DNA of 64,000 bases from assembly GCA_036500345.1 (NCBI GenBank), contig DASYCE010000006.1, forward strand, positions 1 to 64,000, read 5' to 3'. Positions 1 to 7,991 of this stretch are shown here, piece after piece. The notes beneath the pieces were generated by a model, which was not told the DNA's origin, ran no database searches, and saw only the letters and a program-made list of their open reading frames with translations. Origin of the DNA: Gemmatimonadales bacterium (GTDB lineage: Bacteria > Gemmatimonadota > Gemmatimonadetes > Gemmatimonadales > GWC2-71-9). The position numbers and the translations under genes are program-made. Within the stretch, counting starts at the first letter, position 1, and every line of letters begins with the position of its first letter.

Positions 1-464
1 TGGATCGTCGATGGCTGCAGCCCTTCCGCGATCGGGAGGTCGAGCGCCGTCCCGCCGTGCGACTCGACATTTGCCCGCGTCGTATCGAAATGGGTGTTGT
101 TCGGAACGATGTCGCCGGGATTCACCATCGCGCCGAACAGAATCCGCTCCGCCGCGCGCCCCTGATGCGTGGGAATCACGTGATGCAGCCGCGTGATGTG
201 CCGCACCGACTCCTCGAACCGGAAGAACGAATCAGCACCGGCGTACGATTCGTCGCCGCGCATCATCCCCGCCCACTGCCGCGACGACATCGCCCCAGTC
301 CCCGAATCGGTGAGGAGATCGATCAGCACGTCCGCGGCGCGCAGCAGGAAGAGATTGTAGTGCGCCGCTTTCAGCGCATCGCTGCGCTCCTGGTGCGTCG
401 TCTGTCGGATCGGTTCGACACTCTTGATCCGGAACGGTTCGATGATCGTTTTGGGCGAGAACAT
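1..464 (-). CDS. Beta-eliminating lyase (tryptophanase / tyrosine phenol-lyase family), truncated by window edge
   Basis: PLP-dependent lyase that splits tryptophan or tyrosine into indole or phenol, pyruvate and ammonia. Only the first 154 codons are inside the window. The reverse strand from ATG 464 gives the family's N-terminal hallmarks in order: EPFRIKSVEP, an IDLLTDSGTGA block, WAGMMRGDESYAG, then IPTHQGRAAE and a FDTT segment. These match the N-terminal third of TnaA and Tpl about equally, so the substrate cannot be assigned. The PLP lysine lies beyond the edge. The ATG directly follows the stop of the upstream APC permease (TGA at 467-465), so the two are probably co-transcribed, giving uptake plus breakdown of an aromatic amino acid. 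Confidence 0.88.
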   Translation of the reverse strand, partial: MFSPKTIIEPFRIKSVEPIRQTTHQERSDALKAAHYNLFLLRAADVLIDLLTDSGTGAMSSRQWAGMMRGDESYAGADSFFRFEESVRHITRLHHVIPTHQGRAAERILFGAMVNPGDIVPNNTHFDTTRANVESHGGTALDLPIAEGLQPSTI

Positions 465-1793
465 TCAACGCTCACGGGCGCCGAGTGCGCGCCAGAAGAG
501 GAAGATCGGGATCCCGGCGCCGAGGAGGAGCGTGCCGCGGAGTCCGTTGCTGGGGTTCGAGACGATGGAGCCGACCATCACGTACACGGCGCACGCCACG
601 AAGACGAGCGTGCTCCACGGATGCAGCGGGGTGCGCATCGCGATCTTCCGGTCGCCGTCGTGCCGGCGAATCACGAAGAGCGCCAGCGCGTTGAGGCCGA
701 AGAAGATCCAGTCACCGAAGACGACGTAGTCGAGCAACTCGCCGTACTTCTTCGACATCAGCAAGCCGATCCCCCACGCCCCCTGCAGCAGCAGCGCCGC
801 GACCGGCGTGCGCCACGTGGGATGCAGCCTGGCGAACGACTTGAAGAAGAGTCCGTCGCGCGCCATCGCCTGGTAGACGCGAGGCGACACGAGAATGACG
901 AGGTTGAGGAAGCCGAACGTCGACGCCACGATCCCCACCGCGATCAATCGGCGGCCGAGCGCACCGGTGACGATCTCCATGGTGTCGGCGGCCGGGGCGG
1001 TGCTTGCGGCCAGGCCATTGACGCCGAGCGCGCGCAGGTACGCCACGTTCACCAGCAGATACGCCGCCACGACCGCCACCACGCCGATCACCAGCGCGCG
1101 CGGCAGGTTGCGTTCGGCATCGATCAGTTCTTCGGCGACGAAGTTGGTCTGCTGCCACCCGCCGAAGGCAAAGAGCACCGGCACCAGGGCGGCGCCGAGC
1201 GCCAGGATCAGCGGGCCGCCATGGAGCGGCGTCGCCGCGATTTCCGGTGGCTTTGATGGCGCGATGAACGCCGCGATGATCAGCGCCGCAATCGCGGCAA
1301 GCTTGAGGAGGGTGAAGATGTTCTGCGTCCACGCGCCGGGCCGCACGCCGAGGATGTTGATCACGGTGAGGATCGCGATCGCCGCCGCGGCGATCATCGG
1401 CTGCGCGCTCGCCGGCCACCCCACCAGTGCTGCGAGATAGCTCGCGAACGTCATCGCCACCGCGGCGATCGCGCCGGTCGCCATCACCAGCAGCAGCGCC
1501 CACGCGTACATGAATCCGGCCAGCGGGCCGAACGCTTCGCGGAGGTAGGCGTAGCCGCCTCCCGCCGTCGGCCGCCGCTGCCCCAGTTCGGCGAAGACGA
1601 AGGCGCCGATCAGGGCGATCACCGCGCCGAGTCCCCAGGCGGTGAGTGTCATCGCGGGTGTCTTGACGCGCTGGGCCACCACGGCGGGATTGAGGAAGAT
1701 CCCCGAACCGATGATCCCGCCGATCACCATCATCGTCGCGGAGAAGAGGCCAAGCCGCCGCGCGTATCCGACGGAGCCGTGCGGGTCGTTCAT
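465..1793 (-). CDS. APC-superfamily amino acid permease
   Basis: Inner-membrane amino-acid transporter of about 442 residues. The hydrophobicity pattern fits about 12 transmembrane helices, and the substrate-binding unwound segment of TM1 is present as IIGSGIF at about residues 27-33, the APC signature. I chose ATG 1793 rather than the longer frame from 1874, because the extra 27 residues are polar, Pro/Gly-rich and lie in what should be the promoter region shared with the divergent proline dehydrogenase gene. Its stop abuts the start of the downstream aromatic amino-acid lyase, suggesting an operon in which this permease supplies tryptophan or tyrosine. The substrate itself is inferred only from that context. 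Confidence 0.9.
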   Translation of the reverse strand: MNDPHGSVGYARRLGLFSATMMVIGGIIGSGIFLNPAVVAQRVKTPAMTLTAWGLGAVIALIGAFVFAELGQRRPTAGGGYAYLREAFGPLAGFMYAWALLLVMATGAIAAVAMTFASYLAALVGWPASAQPMIAAAAIAILTVINILGVRPGAWTQNIFTLLKLAAIAALIIAAFIAPSKPPEIAATPLHGGPLILALGAALVPVLFAFGGWQQTNFVAEELIDAERNLPRALVIGVVAVVAAYLLVNVAYLRALGVNGLAASTAPAADTMEIVTGALGRRLIAVGIVASTFGFLNLVILVSPRVYQAMARDGLFFKSFARLHPTWRTPVAALLLQGAWGIGLLMSKKYGELLDYVVFGDWIFFGLNALALFVIRRHDGDRKIAMRTPLHPWSTLVFVACAVYVMVGSIVSNPSNGLRGTLLLGAGIPIFLFWRALGARER

Positions 1794-1922
1794 GCCGTGC
1801 GGCCGGCGTGCGTCATCGAATTGGTCCCGGGAAGGAGCGTCTCCGAAGTTCGCGTTTCCCCCCGCCCAAGGCAACCACTACCTTTCCCGCCGTTCCGATC
1901 ACCACCGAGGACGTGACCCGGC

Positions 1923-2852
1923 ATGATGCGCTCGTTCCTGCTCTGGCTTTCCACCCGTCAGTCGATCTTCAACTTTGTCCGCACCAATCGCCTCGCCCGC
2001 AAGTTCGCGTCGCGATTCGTCGCCGGCGAAACGATCGCTGATGCCGTTGCCGCCGCGGCCGAGCTCCACCAGCGCGGCATCACCGCGTCCCTCGACATGC
2101 TCGGCGAAAGCGTCTCGCTCCCGGACGAAGCCGAGCGCGCCCGCGACGCCTATCTCGCCATGCTCGACGCGATGCACGCCGCCGGGATCGAGGTCAACGT
2201 CTCGGTCAAGCTCACCCAGATGGGATTCGACATCGACGAGGCGCTCTGCCGGCGCAACATTCTTGCGATTCTCGATCGCGCGCGCGCCCTCGGCGGATTC
2301 GTCCGCCTCGACATGGAAGGGTCGCCGTACACGCAGCGCACCCTCGACTTCTACCACCAGAACCTCCTCGCCGATTATCGCGCCAACGCCGGCGTCGTGA
2401 TCCAGGCGGCGTTGCGCCGCTCCGCCGGCGATATCTCCGATGAAATCGCCTCCGCGGTCCGCGTGCGGCTCTGCAAGGGCGCCTATCTCGAGAAGCCCGA
2501 TATCGCCTTTCCCGACAAGCGCGATGTCGATGCCCAGTACGTGCGCCTGATGGAACAGCTCCTCGCCAGCGGCAACTACCCCGGGATCGCCACGCACGAT
2601 GAGACGATCATCGCGCACGCGCGCGACTTCGTGGCGATGCATGACATCCCGCGCGATCGCTTCGAGTTCCAGATGCTCTACGGCGTGCGCCGCGACCTGC
2701 AGGAACTCCTCGCGCGCGAAGGCTACCGCATCCGGACCTACATCCCGTTCGGCACGCAGTGGTACCCGTACCTGATGCGCCGCCTCGCCGAGCGCCCGGC
2801 GAACATCGTCTTCATTCTCGGCAACATCGCGAAGGAACGATCCAGGACGTGA
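1923..2852 (+). CDS. Proline dehydrogenase (monofunctional)
   Basis: FAD-dependent oxidation of proline to delta-1-pyrroline-5-carboxylate, passing electrons to the respiratory chain at the inner membrane. At 309 residues it is the stand-alone form, without the P5C dehydrogenase half of PutA. Family motifs run along a TIM-barrel order: SVKLT near residue 94, RLCKGAY at 182-188, ATHDE at 223-227 and the C-terminal YPYLMRRLAERP block at 281-292, whose two arginines bind the proline carboxylate. Two ATGs (1923, 1926) compete for the start. The stop overlaps a GTG start of the next small gene by 4 bp, so the two are likely translationally coupled. Confidence 0.95.
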   Translation: MMRSFLLWLSTRQSIFNFVRTNRLARKFASRFVAGETIADAVAAAAELHQRGITASLDMLGESVSLPDEAERARDAYLAMLDAMHAAGIEVNVSVKLTQMGFDIDEALCRRNILAILDRARALGGFVRLDMEGSPYTQRTLDFYHQNLLADYRANAGVVIQAALRRSAGDISDEIASAVRVRLCKGAYLEKPDIAFPDKRDVDAQYVRLMEQLLASGNYPGIATHDETIIAHARDFVAMHDIPRDRFEFQMLYGVRRDLQELLAREGYRIRTYIPFGTQWYPYLMRRLAERPANIVFILGNIAKERSRT

Positions 2853-3172
2853 CCGAGTTCACCCTCGGTGGATACATGGCGACACACGATCGTGCCGCCG
2901 CATTCACCGGGAGCGATGGTCTCCCCTATTCGGTCGCGCTCTGGATCGATGACGAAGCCGACGACCGCGGCCGCTACGGCGCCGCACTCCTCTTCGTCCG
3001 CTGGACCGCCGCCGGCGACACTCCCGACGGCCATCTCGAATCCGACTATCTCACCTGGGGTGCCACCGTCGAAGAGGCGCGCGAACGTCTCGGCGCCCTT
3101 TCGCTCTACGATGTGAAGGCGATACTCGACGAGATGATCGCGAAGAAAGCCGCCAAGCCGGAGGAGTGCTGA
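2849..3172 (+). CDS. Small conserved-looking protein of unknown function
   Basis: A 107-residue acidic soluble protein I do not recognise. GTG 2849 overlaps the proline dehydrogenase stop as GTGA, with a purine-rich GAAGGA stretch upstream. ATG 2876 would give 98 residues and is the alternative start. There is no signal peptide or membrane segment; the middle reads as alternating beta-strand-like stretches followed by an amphipathic helix ending in lysines. Its 3' end overlaps the start of rsgA by 7 bp, so it is wedged between proline dehydrogenase and rsgA in one transcription unit. Codon third positions are G/C-rich as in its neighbours, which supports a real gene. Confidence 0.7.
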   Translation: MTEFTLGGYMATHDRAAAFTGSDGLPYSVALWIDDEADDRGRYGAALLFVRWTAAGDTPDGHLESDYLTWGATVEEARERLGALSLYDVKAILDEMIAKKAAKPEEC

Positions 3173-4074
3173 CGACGATCGGAGTGGTCCTCGCCCGCGA
3201 AGGAGGATCGTACCGCGTCCTCGTCGACGGCGTCGAACGGACCGCCGTGCTGCGCGGCAAGGCGAAGCGCGAAGTCGACCGCGCCGTCGCCGGTGATCGC
3301 GTCCGCTTCGATCCCGCCACCCTCACCGAAGATGTTCTCGGCATCGAGACCGTCGAGCCGCGCACCGCGATTCTCGACCGCCGCGTTCCCGGTGGGCGCG
3401 GGACGCGGCCCGTCGCGGCGAATGTCGATCAGGTCGCCGTGGTGATCGCGGCGGCGAATCCGGCGCCGATCCCGCAGCTCCTCGATCGCCTCCTCGTGGC
3501 CTCCGAAGCGAGCGAAATCCCGGCGTTCGTGATCGTCAACAAGATCGACATCGCGCCGGCATCGGCGGTGGCATCGCATCTTGCCGCGGCCGGGTACGAG
3601 GTGATCGGGACCGCCGCGAAACGTGGCGACGGCGTCGAACTGCTCCGCGAGAGGCTGCTCGGAAAGGAGTCGGTCTTCACCGGGCCGAGTGGTGCGGGCA
3701 AGTCGTCGCTGCTCAACGCGCTTGAGCCGGGACTCGGACTTCGCATCGGCGAGATTTCCGCCAAGGTGCAGCGCGGTACGCACACCACGGTGTCGGCTGT
3801 GATGGTTCCGCTGGCGGTGGGCGGTTTCGTCGTCGACACCCCCGGCTTTTCGGATGTGGGGATGTGGGCGCTCGATCGCGCCCATCTCGACGAATGTTTT
3901 CCGGAGTTCCGGCCGGCGGTCGGGGAGTGCCGCTTCGACGACTGCACCCACCGCGGCGAACCGGAATGCGCCGTGCGCGCACTGGTCGAATCCGGTAATG
4001 TGCCGCGCAGTCGCTACGAGAGTTACCTCGCCATCTTCGCCGAACTCGCGACACTCCCCGAAGACTGGGAGTAG
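3166..4074 (+). CDS. rsgA: Small ribosomal subunit biogenesis GTPase RsgA
   Basis: Circularly permuted GTPase that matures the 30S subunit. The 302-residue protein has an N-terminal OB-fold (about 1-75), then G motifs in permuted order: NKID (G4) at 125-128, GPSGAGKS (G1, P-loop) at 173-180 and DTPGF (G3) at 224-228. The C-terminal zinc finger has C255, C260, H262 and C268. Length and order are typical of the family. The GTG start overlaps the previous small gene. The stop sits in a 10-bp palindrome, TAGCGCGCTA (4072-4081), that also contains the stop of the convergent cysteine-rich gene. Confidence 0.96.
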   Translation: MLTTIGVVLAREGGSYRVLVDGVERTAVLRGKAKREVDRAVAGDRVRFDPATLTEDVLGIETVEPRTAILDRRVPGGRGTRPVAANVDQVAVVIAAANPAPIPQLLDRLLVASEASEIPAFVIVNKIDIAPASAVASHLAAAGYEVIGTAAKRGDGVELLRERLLGKESVFTGPSGAGKSSLLNALEPGLGLRIGEISAKVQRGTHTTVSAVMVPLAVGGFVVDTPGFSDVGMWALDRAHLDECFPEFRPAVGECRFDDCTHRGEPECAVRALVESGNVPRSRYESYLAIFAELATLPEDWE

Positions 4075-4078
4075 CGCG

Positions 4079-5374
4079 CTAGGGGAGCAGCTCCGCTCCG
4101 CGGCGACATTCTGCCACACCATCTTCTGCGGCCTTGGCGCACGCCGCCGCGCGCGCGCCGGGGTCGGTTGGCTTGAGCACGGCGATCTCTTCTCCCACAG
4201 CGGCGAAGCACGGTCCGCGATTCGGCCCGACCGGCACCTGCTTGCAGAAGTTGAGGCCGTCGTCGGCCTTCGCCGTCACGTCGACGTAGTTCTTGACCGC
4301 GCCCGAGAAGCAGAACGGCTGGAATCCCGGGTCGCCGTGCGAACAATCCTCGATCACCTTCGGCGTGTTCTGCACGGTGAAGCCGCTGGCGTTGGTGCCG
4401 AGCGAGACGTAGCACTGCCCGCGCCCCACCAGTGGTGCCTTGTCACACTCCTTGGTGGCCTGCTCGAAGTTGCTGTTGGTGCGGGCGAGGATCAGGCCAC
4501 CCTGCAATTGATAGCAGGAGAATTGATACGTCGTGTCGACGATGGAGCACGGATAGAGCGCGTCGGTGGAGTCGCGCATCTTGAAGGTGATCTTGCTCGG
4601 GTCGGGCATCATGTGATCCATCCCCGGCATGCCGGCCATCCCGTCGTCGCTCTTCGCGCTGGAATCGGCGACCACGGCGCCCGACTCGTCGAGCGCATGC
4701 ACCGCGGTGTGATGGCCGCCGGGCATCGATGCGACGGCGTTCTCCATGAAGACGCCGCCGTAACAGGAATAGCGATCCCACGAACTGTGCAGCCAGTCGC
4801 ATCCCTTGAGCGCCTTGGGAAGCTCCCAGTTCCACGCCATCTCGAAGCCGTGGCCGAGCCCGTGGACGCACTGGAAGCGGAGCCAGCGATCCTCGGGCGC
4901 CGCCGCGACATCATTGCAGAGCTGGACGGCGCGGGCCGAATCGAGGGCCCCGTTCTCGGTGAGATACGCCTGGATCACGCCGTGATAGCAGCCCGACTGG
5001 AAGAGTCCGGTGCACGACCGGAAGATCCTGGCGACGTCCTCGCCCGGCTTCCATGCGCGAATCCCGATCACGTGGGTGTAGCCGTGCCCGTCGAGCTGCA
5101 CAGCGGGATTGCGCGCGGCGAGCGCCGCGAGTGCGCCCAGCGCGACGTGAATCCGGTCGCTGCGGGCCAGCTCGACGAAGTAGTCCTCGTAGCAGCTCTG
5201 CAGCGCCGTCGCCGACTTTCCCTTGCACTGCCGCTCGGCTGCCTTGGCGAGGCCGGTGGTGTCGTTCGCCGCGACCAGCCGGTCGATCTCCACCGGAGTC
5301 GCGGCCTGTGGCCGCGCGCACGCGACGCCCGCGGTCATCAGCGCACACGCGAGGGCACCGATCGTCCATTTCAT
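4079..5374 (-). CDS. Cysteine-rich exported repeat protein with Met/His-rich loop, unknown function
   Basis: About 431 residues from ATG 5374, beginning MKWTIGAL. That start leaves no overlap with MazG and exposes a signal peptide ending in a lipobox-like GVAC, so the product is exported and possibly a lipoprotein. The mature part has about 18 cysteines arranged in a degenerate repeat: a Cys, then 8-14 residues, then Cys-Tyr/Phe followed by a small residue or Gly (SCYGG, GCYHG, QCYVS, FCFSG, PCFAA). It also carries HGLGHG and a loop with GMAGMPGMDHMMP, which resembles copper-binding Met/His stretches. I do not recognise a named family. A disulfide-stabilised helical repeat like Sel1/Hcp is a guess. 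The gene lies just downstream of the MazG-like gene. Confidence 0.75.
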   Translation of the reverse strand: MKWTIGALACALMTAGVACARPQAATPVEIDRLVAANDTTGLAKAAERQCKGKSATALQSCYEDYFVELARSDRIHVALGALAALAARNPAVQLDGHGYTHVIGIRAWKPGEDVARIFRSCTGLFQSGCYHGVIQAYLTENGALDSARAVQLCNDVAAAPEDRWLRFQCVHGLGHGFEMAWNWELPKALKGCDWLHSSWDRYSCYGGVFMENAVASMPGGHHTAVHALDESGAVVADSSAKSDDGMAGMPGMDHMMPDPSKITFKMRDSTDALYPCSIVDTTYQFSCYQLQGGLILARTNSNFEQATKECDKAPLVGRGQCYVSLGTNASGFTVQNTPKVIEDCSHGDPGFQPFCFSGAVKNYVDVTAKADDGLNFCKQVPVGPNRGPCFAAVGEEIAVLKPTDPGARAAACAKAAEDGVAECRRGAELLP

Positions 5375-5378
5375 CGAG

Positions 5379-5696
5379 TCAACTCTTCCGCGTCCAGCGA
5401 TTGGCATCGCGCTGCTCCACTTTGTGCATCATGGTATCGAAGGCCTGCTGGAGATCGATCCCTTCCCGATTCGCCATGCAGATGATCACGAAGAGGATAT
5501 CCGCCATCTCCATCGCCAGGTCGCCCTCGGCTTCGTCTTTCTTCTTGGTCTTCTGGCCGAACCGGTGATTGATCTCCCGGGCCAGCTCGCCGACCTCTTC
5601 GGTGAGGCGGGCGAGGTTCGTGAGCGGGTGGAAGTACCCCTCCTCGAACTGGGAGATCCAGGCATCGACCCGCTGCTGCGATTCGGTAAGCGACAT
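5379..5696 (-). CDS. MazG-like nucleotide pyrophosphohydrolase
   Basis: All-alpha NTP pyrophosphatase of 105 residues, the single-domain form, which hydrolyses non-canonical or excess (d)NTPs to monophosphates. The metal-binding acidic motifs are visible: EEVGELARE at about 33-41 and EMADILF at 63-69, in the EExxE...ExxD arrangement of the MazG/iMazG fold. A lysine-rich insert (KTKKKDE) separates the two helices. It is followed 4 nt later by the start of the cysteine-rich exported protein, so they probably share a promoter in the 100-bp divergent gap towards the gene at 5798. The exact nucleotide preference cannot be read from sequence. Confidence 0.88.
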   Translation of the reverse strand: MSLTESQQRVDAWISQFEEGYFHPLTNLARLTEEVGELAREINHRFGQKTKKKDEAEGDLAMEMADILFVIICMANREGIDLQQAFDTMMHKVEQRDANRWTRKS

Positions 5697-5765
5697 GGAT
5701 CAAGGGTCGATTGCCGGGGGCCGGGGGTCAAGTGCGGGGCGGTCCGGAGGAGCGGGCGCGCGGCC

Positions 5766-5771
5766 TATATT
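5766..5771 (+). promoter_or_regulatory. Possible -10 element TATATT
   Basis: A lone AT-rich hexamer in an otherwise GC-rich 100-bp divergent gap, about 27 nt before the ATG at 5798. No good -35 is visible upstream. The same TATATT followed by C/T-rich sequence occurs before the gene at 29442. Confidence 0.35.
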
Positions 5772-5797
5772 CCACGCCAATCCCATTCGGACCAACG

Positions 5798-6046
5798 ATG
5801 CGCTCACGTGAACGGATCCTCGGCAACCTCGAACAGATCTACAAAGAGTCGTTCGACCACGCCCGCACGGTCGGCGCCACCGACCGGATGTTCGACCTCG
5901 ACAACGCTTACATGCGCGACCAGCTGATGCTGGAGATCCTTCTTGATATCCGGGACCTCTTTGCAGTTGCCCCCGCCGCGCCGGCCGACTCCGGGAAAAG
6001 CGCGCTGCAGCAGCTGCAGGCGCTCAAGCGGCTCGCGGGGAAGTAG
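5798..6046 (+). CDS. Small helical protein of unknown function
   Basis: An 82-residue cytoplasmic protein from ATG 5798; the longer frame from 5711 runs through the promoter region and is rejected. It is predicted almost entirely helical, with an acidic first half, the segment LMLEILLDIRDLF, an Ala/Pro linker and a Leu/Gln-rich tail. No signal peptide or catalytic motif is visible. It sits immediately before the MBLAC1-like hydrolase, whose coding frame begins within about 20 nt of this stop, so the pair is probably one operon. I do not recognise the family. Confidence 0.6.
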   Translation: MRSRERILGNLEQIYKESFDHARTVGATDRMFDLDNAYMRDQLMLEILLDIRDLFAVAPAAPADSGKSALQQLQALKRLAGK

Positions 6047-6053
6047 CCAAGCC

Positions 6054-6058
6054 GAGGA
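6054..6058 (+). promoter_or_regulatory. Shine-Dalgarno GAGGA supporting a non-AUG start
   Basis: GAGGA lies 6 nt before ATC 6065 and 9 nt before CTG 6068. It is the main sequence argument that translation of the MBLAC1-like gene begins there rather than at GTG 6146. Confidence 0.5.
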
Positions 6059-6067
6059 CCAGGCATC

Positions 6068-6661
6068 CTGCCCAACATCGTCGACGTTCTCCTCACCGGC
6101 TGGGTCCGCGAGACCGCTCCCGGCCGCTTCGACACCGGGGCCACCGTGACACTGATCCGCGGCCAGGTGAACATCCTCGTCGACACCGGCGATACGTCGC
6201 AGCACGCGGCACTCCTCGAGGCGCTGCACCAGCGCGATCTCGCGCCGGAGCTGATCGCGTTTGTCGTCAACACCCACGGCCACCTCGACCACGTTGGCTG
6301 CAACGCCCTCTTTCCGCACGCGACCTTCATTCTCGACGACGACATCGCCCGCGACGGTGAATACCACTCGCACTCCTTTGCCGACGCGCCATTTCTGCTG
6401 CCTGCAGATCCCGACGCGTCGATCACCGTGATCGCCACGCCCGGCCACACCGATCACGACCGCAGCGTCCTCGTCACGACTCCCGGCGGCGTGATCGCCA
6501 TTGTCGGTGACCTCTTCGAATGCGCCAACGACGACACGCCCGACGTCTGGAGCCGCTGGTCACACGACGCCGAACGTCAACGCCGGAGCCGCGCGATGGT
6601 TCGCGGCATCGCTGACCATATTGTCCCCGGGCATGGAGCGATCTTCCCGGTACGATCGTGA
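6068..6661 (+). CDS. MBLAC1-like metallo-beta-lactamase-fold hydrolase, apparent non-AUG start
   Basis: Metallo-hydrolase resembling human MBLAC1. Numbered from CTG 6068, metal ligands are H70, H72, D74 and H75 (THGHLDH), H127 (PGHTDHD), D148 and H189 (VPGHG). The only canonical start, GTG 6146, would delete the first beta-strand (VDVLLTGW...TVTLIRG), which the family has and which is open and well-coded here. Upstream of 6146 there is no ATG, GTG or TTG back to the stop at 6044. CTG 6068 or ATC 6065 is preceded by GAGGA at 6054-6058 with 9 or 6 nt spacing. So initiation at CTG/ATC, or a miscalled base in an ATG, is likely. The substrate is unknown. Confidence 0.85.
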   Translation: MPNIVDVLLTGWVRETAPGRFDTGATVTLIRGQVNILVDTGDTSQHAALLEALHQRDLAPELIAFVVNTHGHLDHVGCNALFPHATFILDDDIARDGEYHSHSFADAPFLLPADPDASITVIATPGHTDHDRSVLVTTPGGVIAIVGDLFECANDDTPDVWSRWSHDAERQRRSRAMVRGIADHIVPGHGAIFPVRS

Positions 6662-6785
6662 ACTCGGGTCACATTTGCCGTTGCGGGCGGGCCCCGTGCG
6701 GGAACCCCGACCTCCGCTTCCGCGTTGCCTTGCCGACGTTACCATTCGTGTCCTGCGCCCCGACGACAATTTCAAGGAGACCCTG

Positions 6786-7991
6786 ATGTCCGGCCGGTCG
6801 CTCGGTTTCGCCCTCGCGCTTGTCGCGGTCGCGGTGCCGCAACTCCTACAGGCGCAGGGGAAGATCGACCTCCCCGTGCCGCTCTCCACGCTCGAAAAGC
6901 AGGTCAAGGCCGACTCCAACGATCCGGCCGCGCACTACAACGTGGCGCTGGGTTACTGGAACGCGAAGAAGTGGCCCGACGTCGATCGCGAACTGCACGC
7001 TGCCGTCGCCCTCGACCCACGCTTTGCCGCTGCGCATCTCGCGCTGGCGTATCTCCCGTTCGCGCGCGACCGGCACATGCTCGACGGAATCACCCGCATC
7101 GACGCCCAGACCCCGAAGTCGATTCGCGATGCCATCGACCAGAAAACCCGCGAATTCCGCCACGCCTTCCTGATCGATCCGATGGTCGACATGCGGATCA
7201 TGGCGGCCAACGACATCTCGGTCGATTACTGGACGATGCACGACGCCTTCGGGCAGAGTGATGCCGCGCTCATCGAGGGGCTCACCGATTGCGAGGAAGG
7301 GCACTACGCCGATTGCGAGACCAACCTCGATGTCTACATCAAGGCGTACGGCAACAACGCCAGGATCCAAGCTGACGTACCGGAGCAGGTTCTCTGGTTT
7401 GACGGGCTCGCCGCGGCGCACCAGAAGAATTACGCCAGCGCGATCGCGCAATTCCAGCAATTGATCGTGCGCGACTCGATCGCCGCCGCGAAGGCCGAAA
7501 AGAAGGACGTGATCCACTTTCCGATCCGGTCGAACGAGTATCGCTACTTCGTGGGAGTGCTCCAGGCCGATGCCGGCAACGGCGACGCCGCGATTGCCAC
7601 GCTGCACGACGCGCTCGAGCACGATCTCTCGCTCTACATCGCCCACGTTCGTCTCGCCGAGATCTACGAGAGCCGCAAGGATTTCGACCACGCGGTCGAA
7701 GAACGACGCAACGCCGTCAACGCCAACCCCGACGATCCCACGCTCAATGTCGATCTCGGCGTGACGCTCGGGCGTGCCGGCCGTTTTGCCGAAGCGGGCG
7801 ACGCGCTCAAGACCGCCGTGCAGGTGCTCCCGCGCGATCCCGACGCCTGGTACTGGTACGGGATCGCGATGCAGCAGCTCGGCCGGACCGATGAAGCCCG
7901 GAAGGCGTTCGGTGAGGTCGTGGCGGTGGCGCCGAGCCGGATGGCGCAGCGCGCCGAACAGGCGAGGCAGCATCTGGCGGCGCTGAAGTGA
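6786..7991 (+). CDS. Exported tetratricopeptide-repeat protein
   Basis: A 401-residue secreted or periplasmic TPR protein. ATG 6786 follows an AAGGAGA Shine-Dalgarno and opens a signal peptide ending in LLQAQG. The mature protein has helical repeats throughout; the clearest TPR units are at both ends, near residues 35-80 (AHYNVALGYWNAKKWPDVDREL) and across the last 120 residues. These probably form a protein-interaction scaffold. The stop overlaps the GTG start of the S41 protease by 4 bp, so the two are coupled; the TPR protein may be an adaptor or regulator of that protease, as NlpI is for Prc. That partnership is inference from adjacency. Confidence 0.85.
   Translation: MSGRSLGFALALVAVAVPQLLQAQGKIDLPVPLSTLEKQVKADSNDPAAHYNVALGYWNAKKWPDVDRELHAAVALDPRFAAAHLALAYLPFARDRHMLDGITRIDAQTPKSIRDAIDQKTREFRHAFLIDPMVDMRIMAANDISVDYWTMHDAFGQSDAALIEGLTDCEEGHYADCETNLDVYIKAYGNNARIQADVPEQVLWFDGLAAAHQKNYASAIAQFQQLIVRDSIAAAKAEKKDVIHFPIRSNEYRYFVGVLQADAGNGDAAIATLHDALEHDLSLYIAHVRLAEIYESRKDFDHAVEERRNAVNANPDDPTLNVDLGVTLGRAGRFAEAGDALKTAVQVLPRDPDAWYWYGIAMQQLGRTDEARKAFGEVVAVAPSRMAQRAEQARQHLAALK

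Noticed and set aside
57-1256. Long top-strand open frame over the APC permease gene
   Set aside because: Arg/His-rich, no domains; it is the antisense shadow of the permease and lyase genes, which show clear family motifs.
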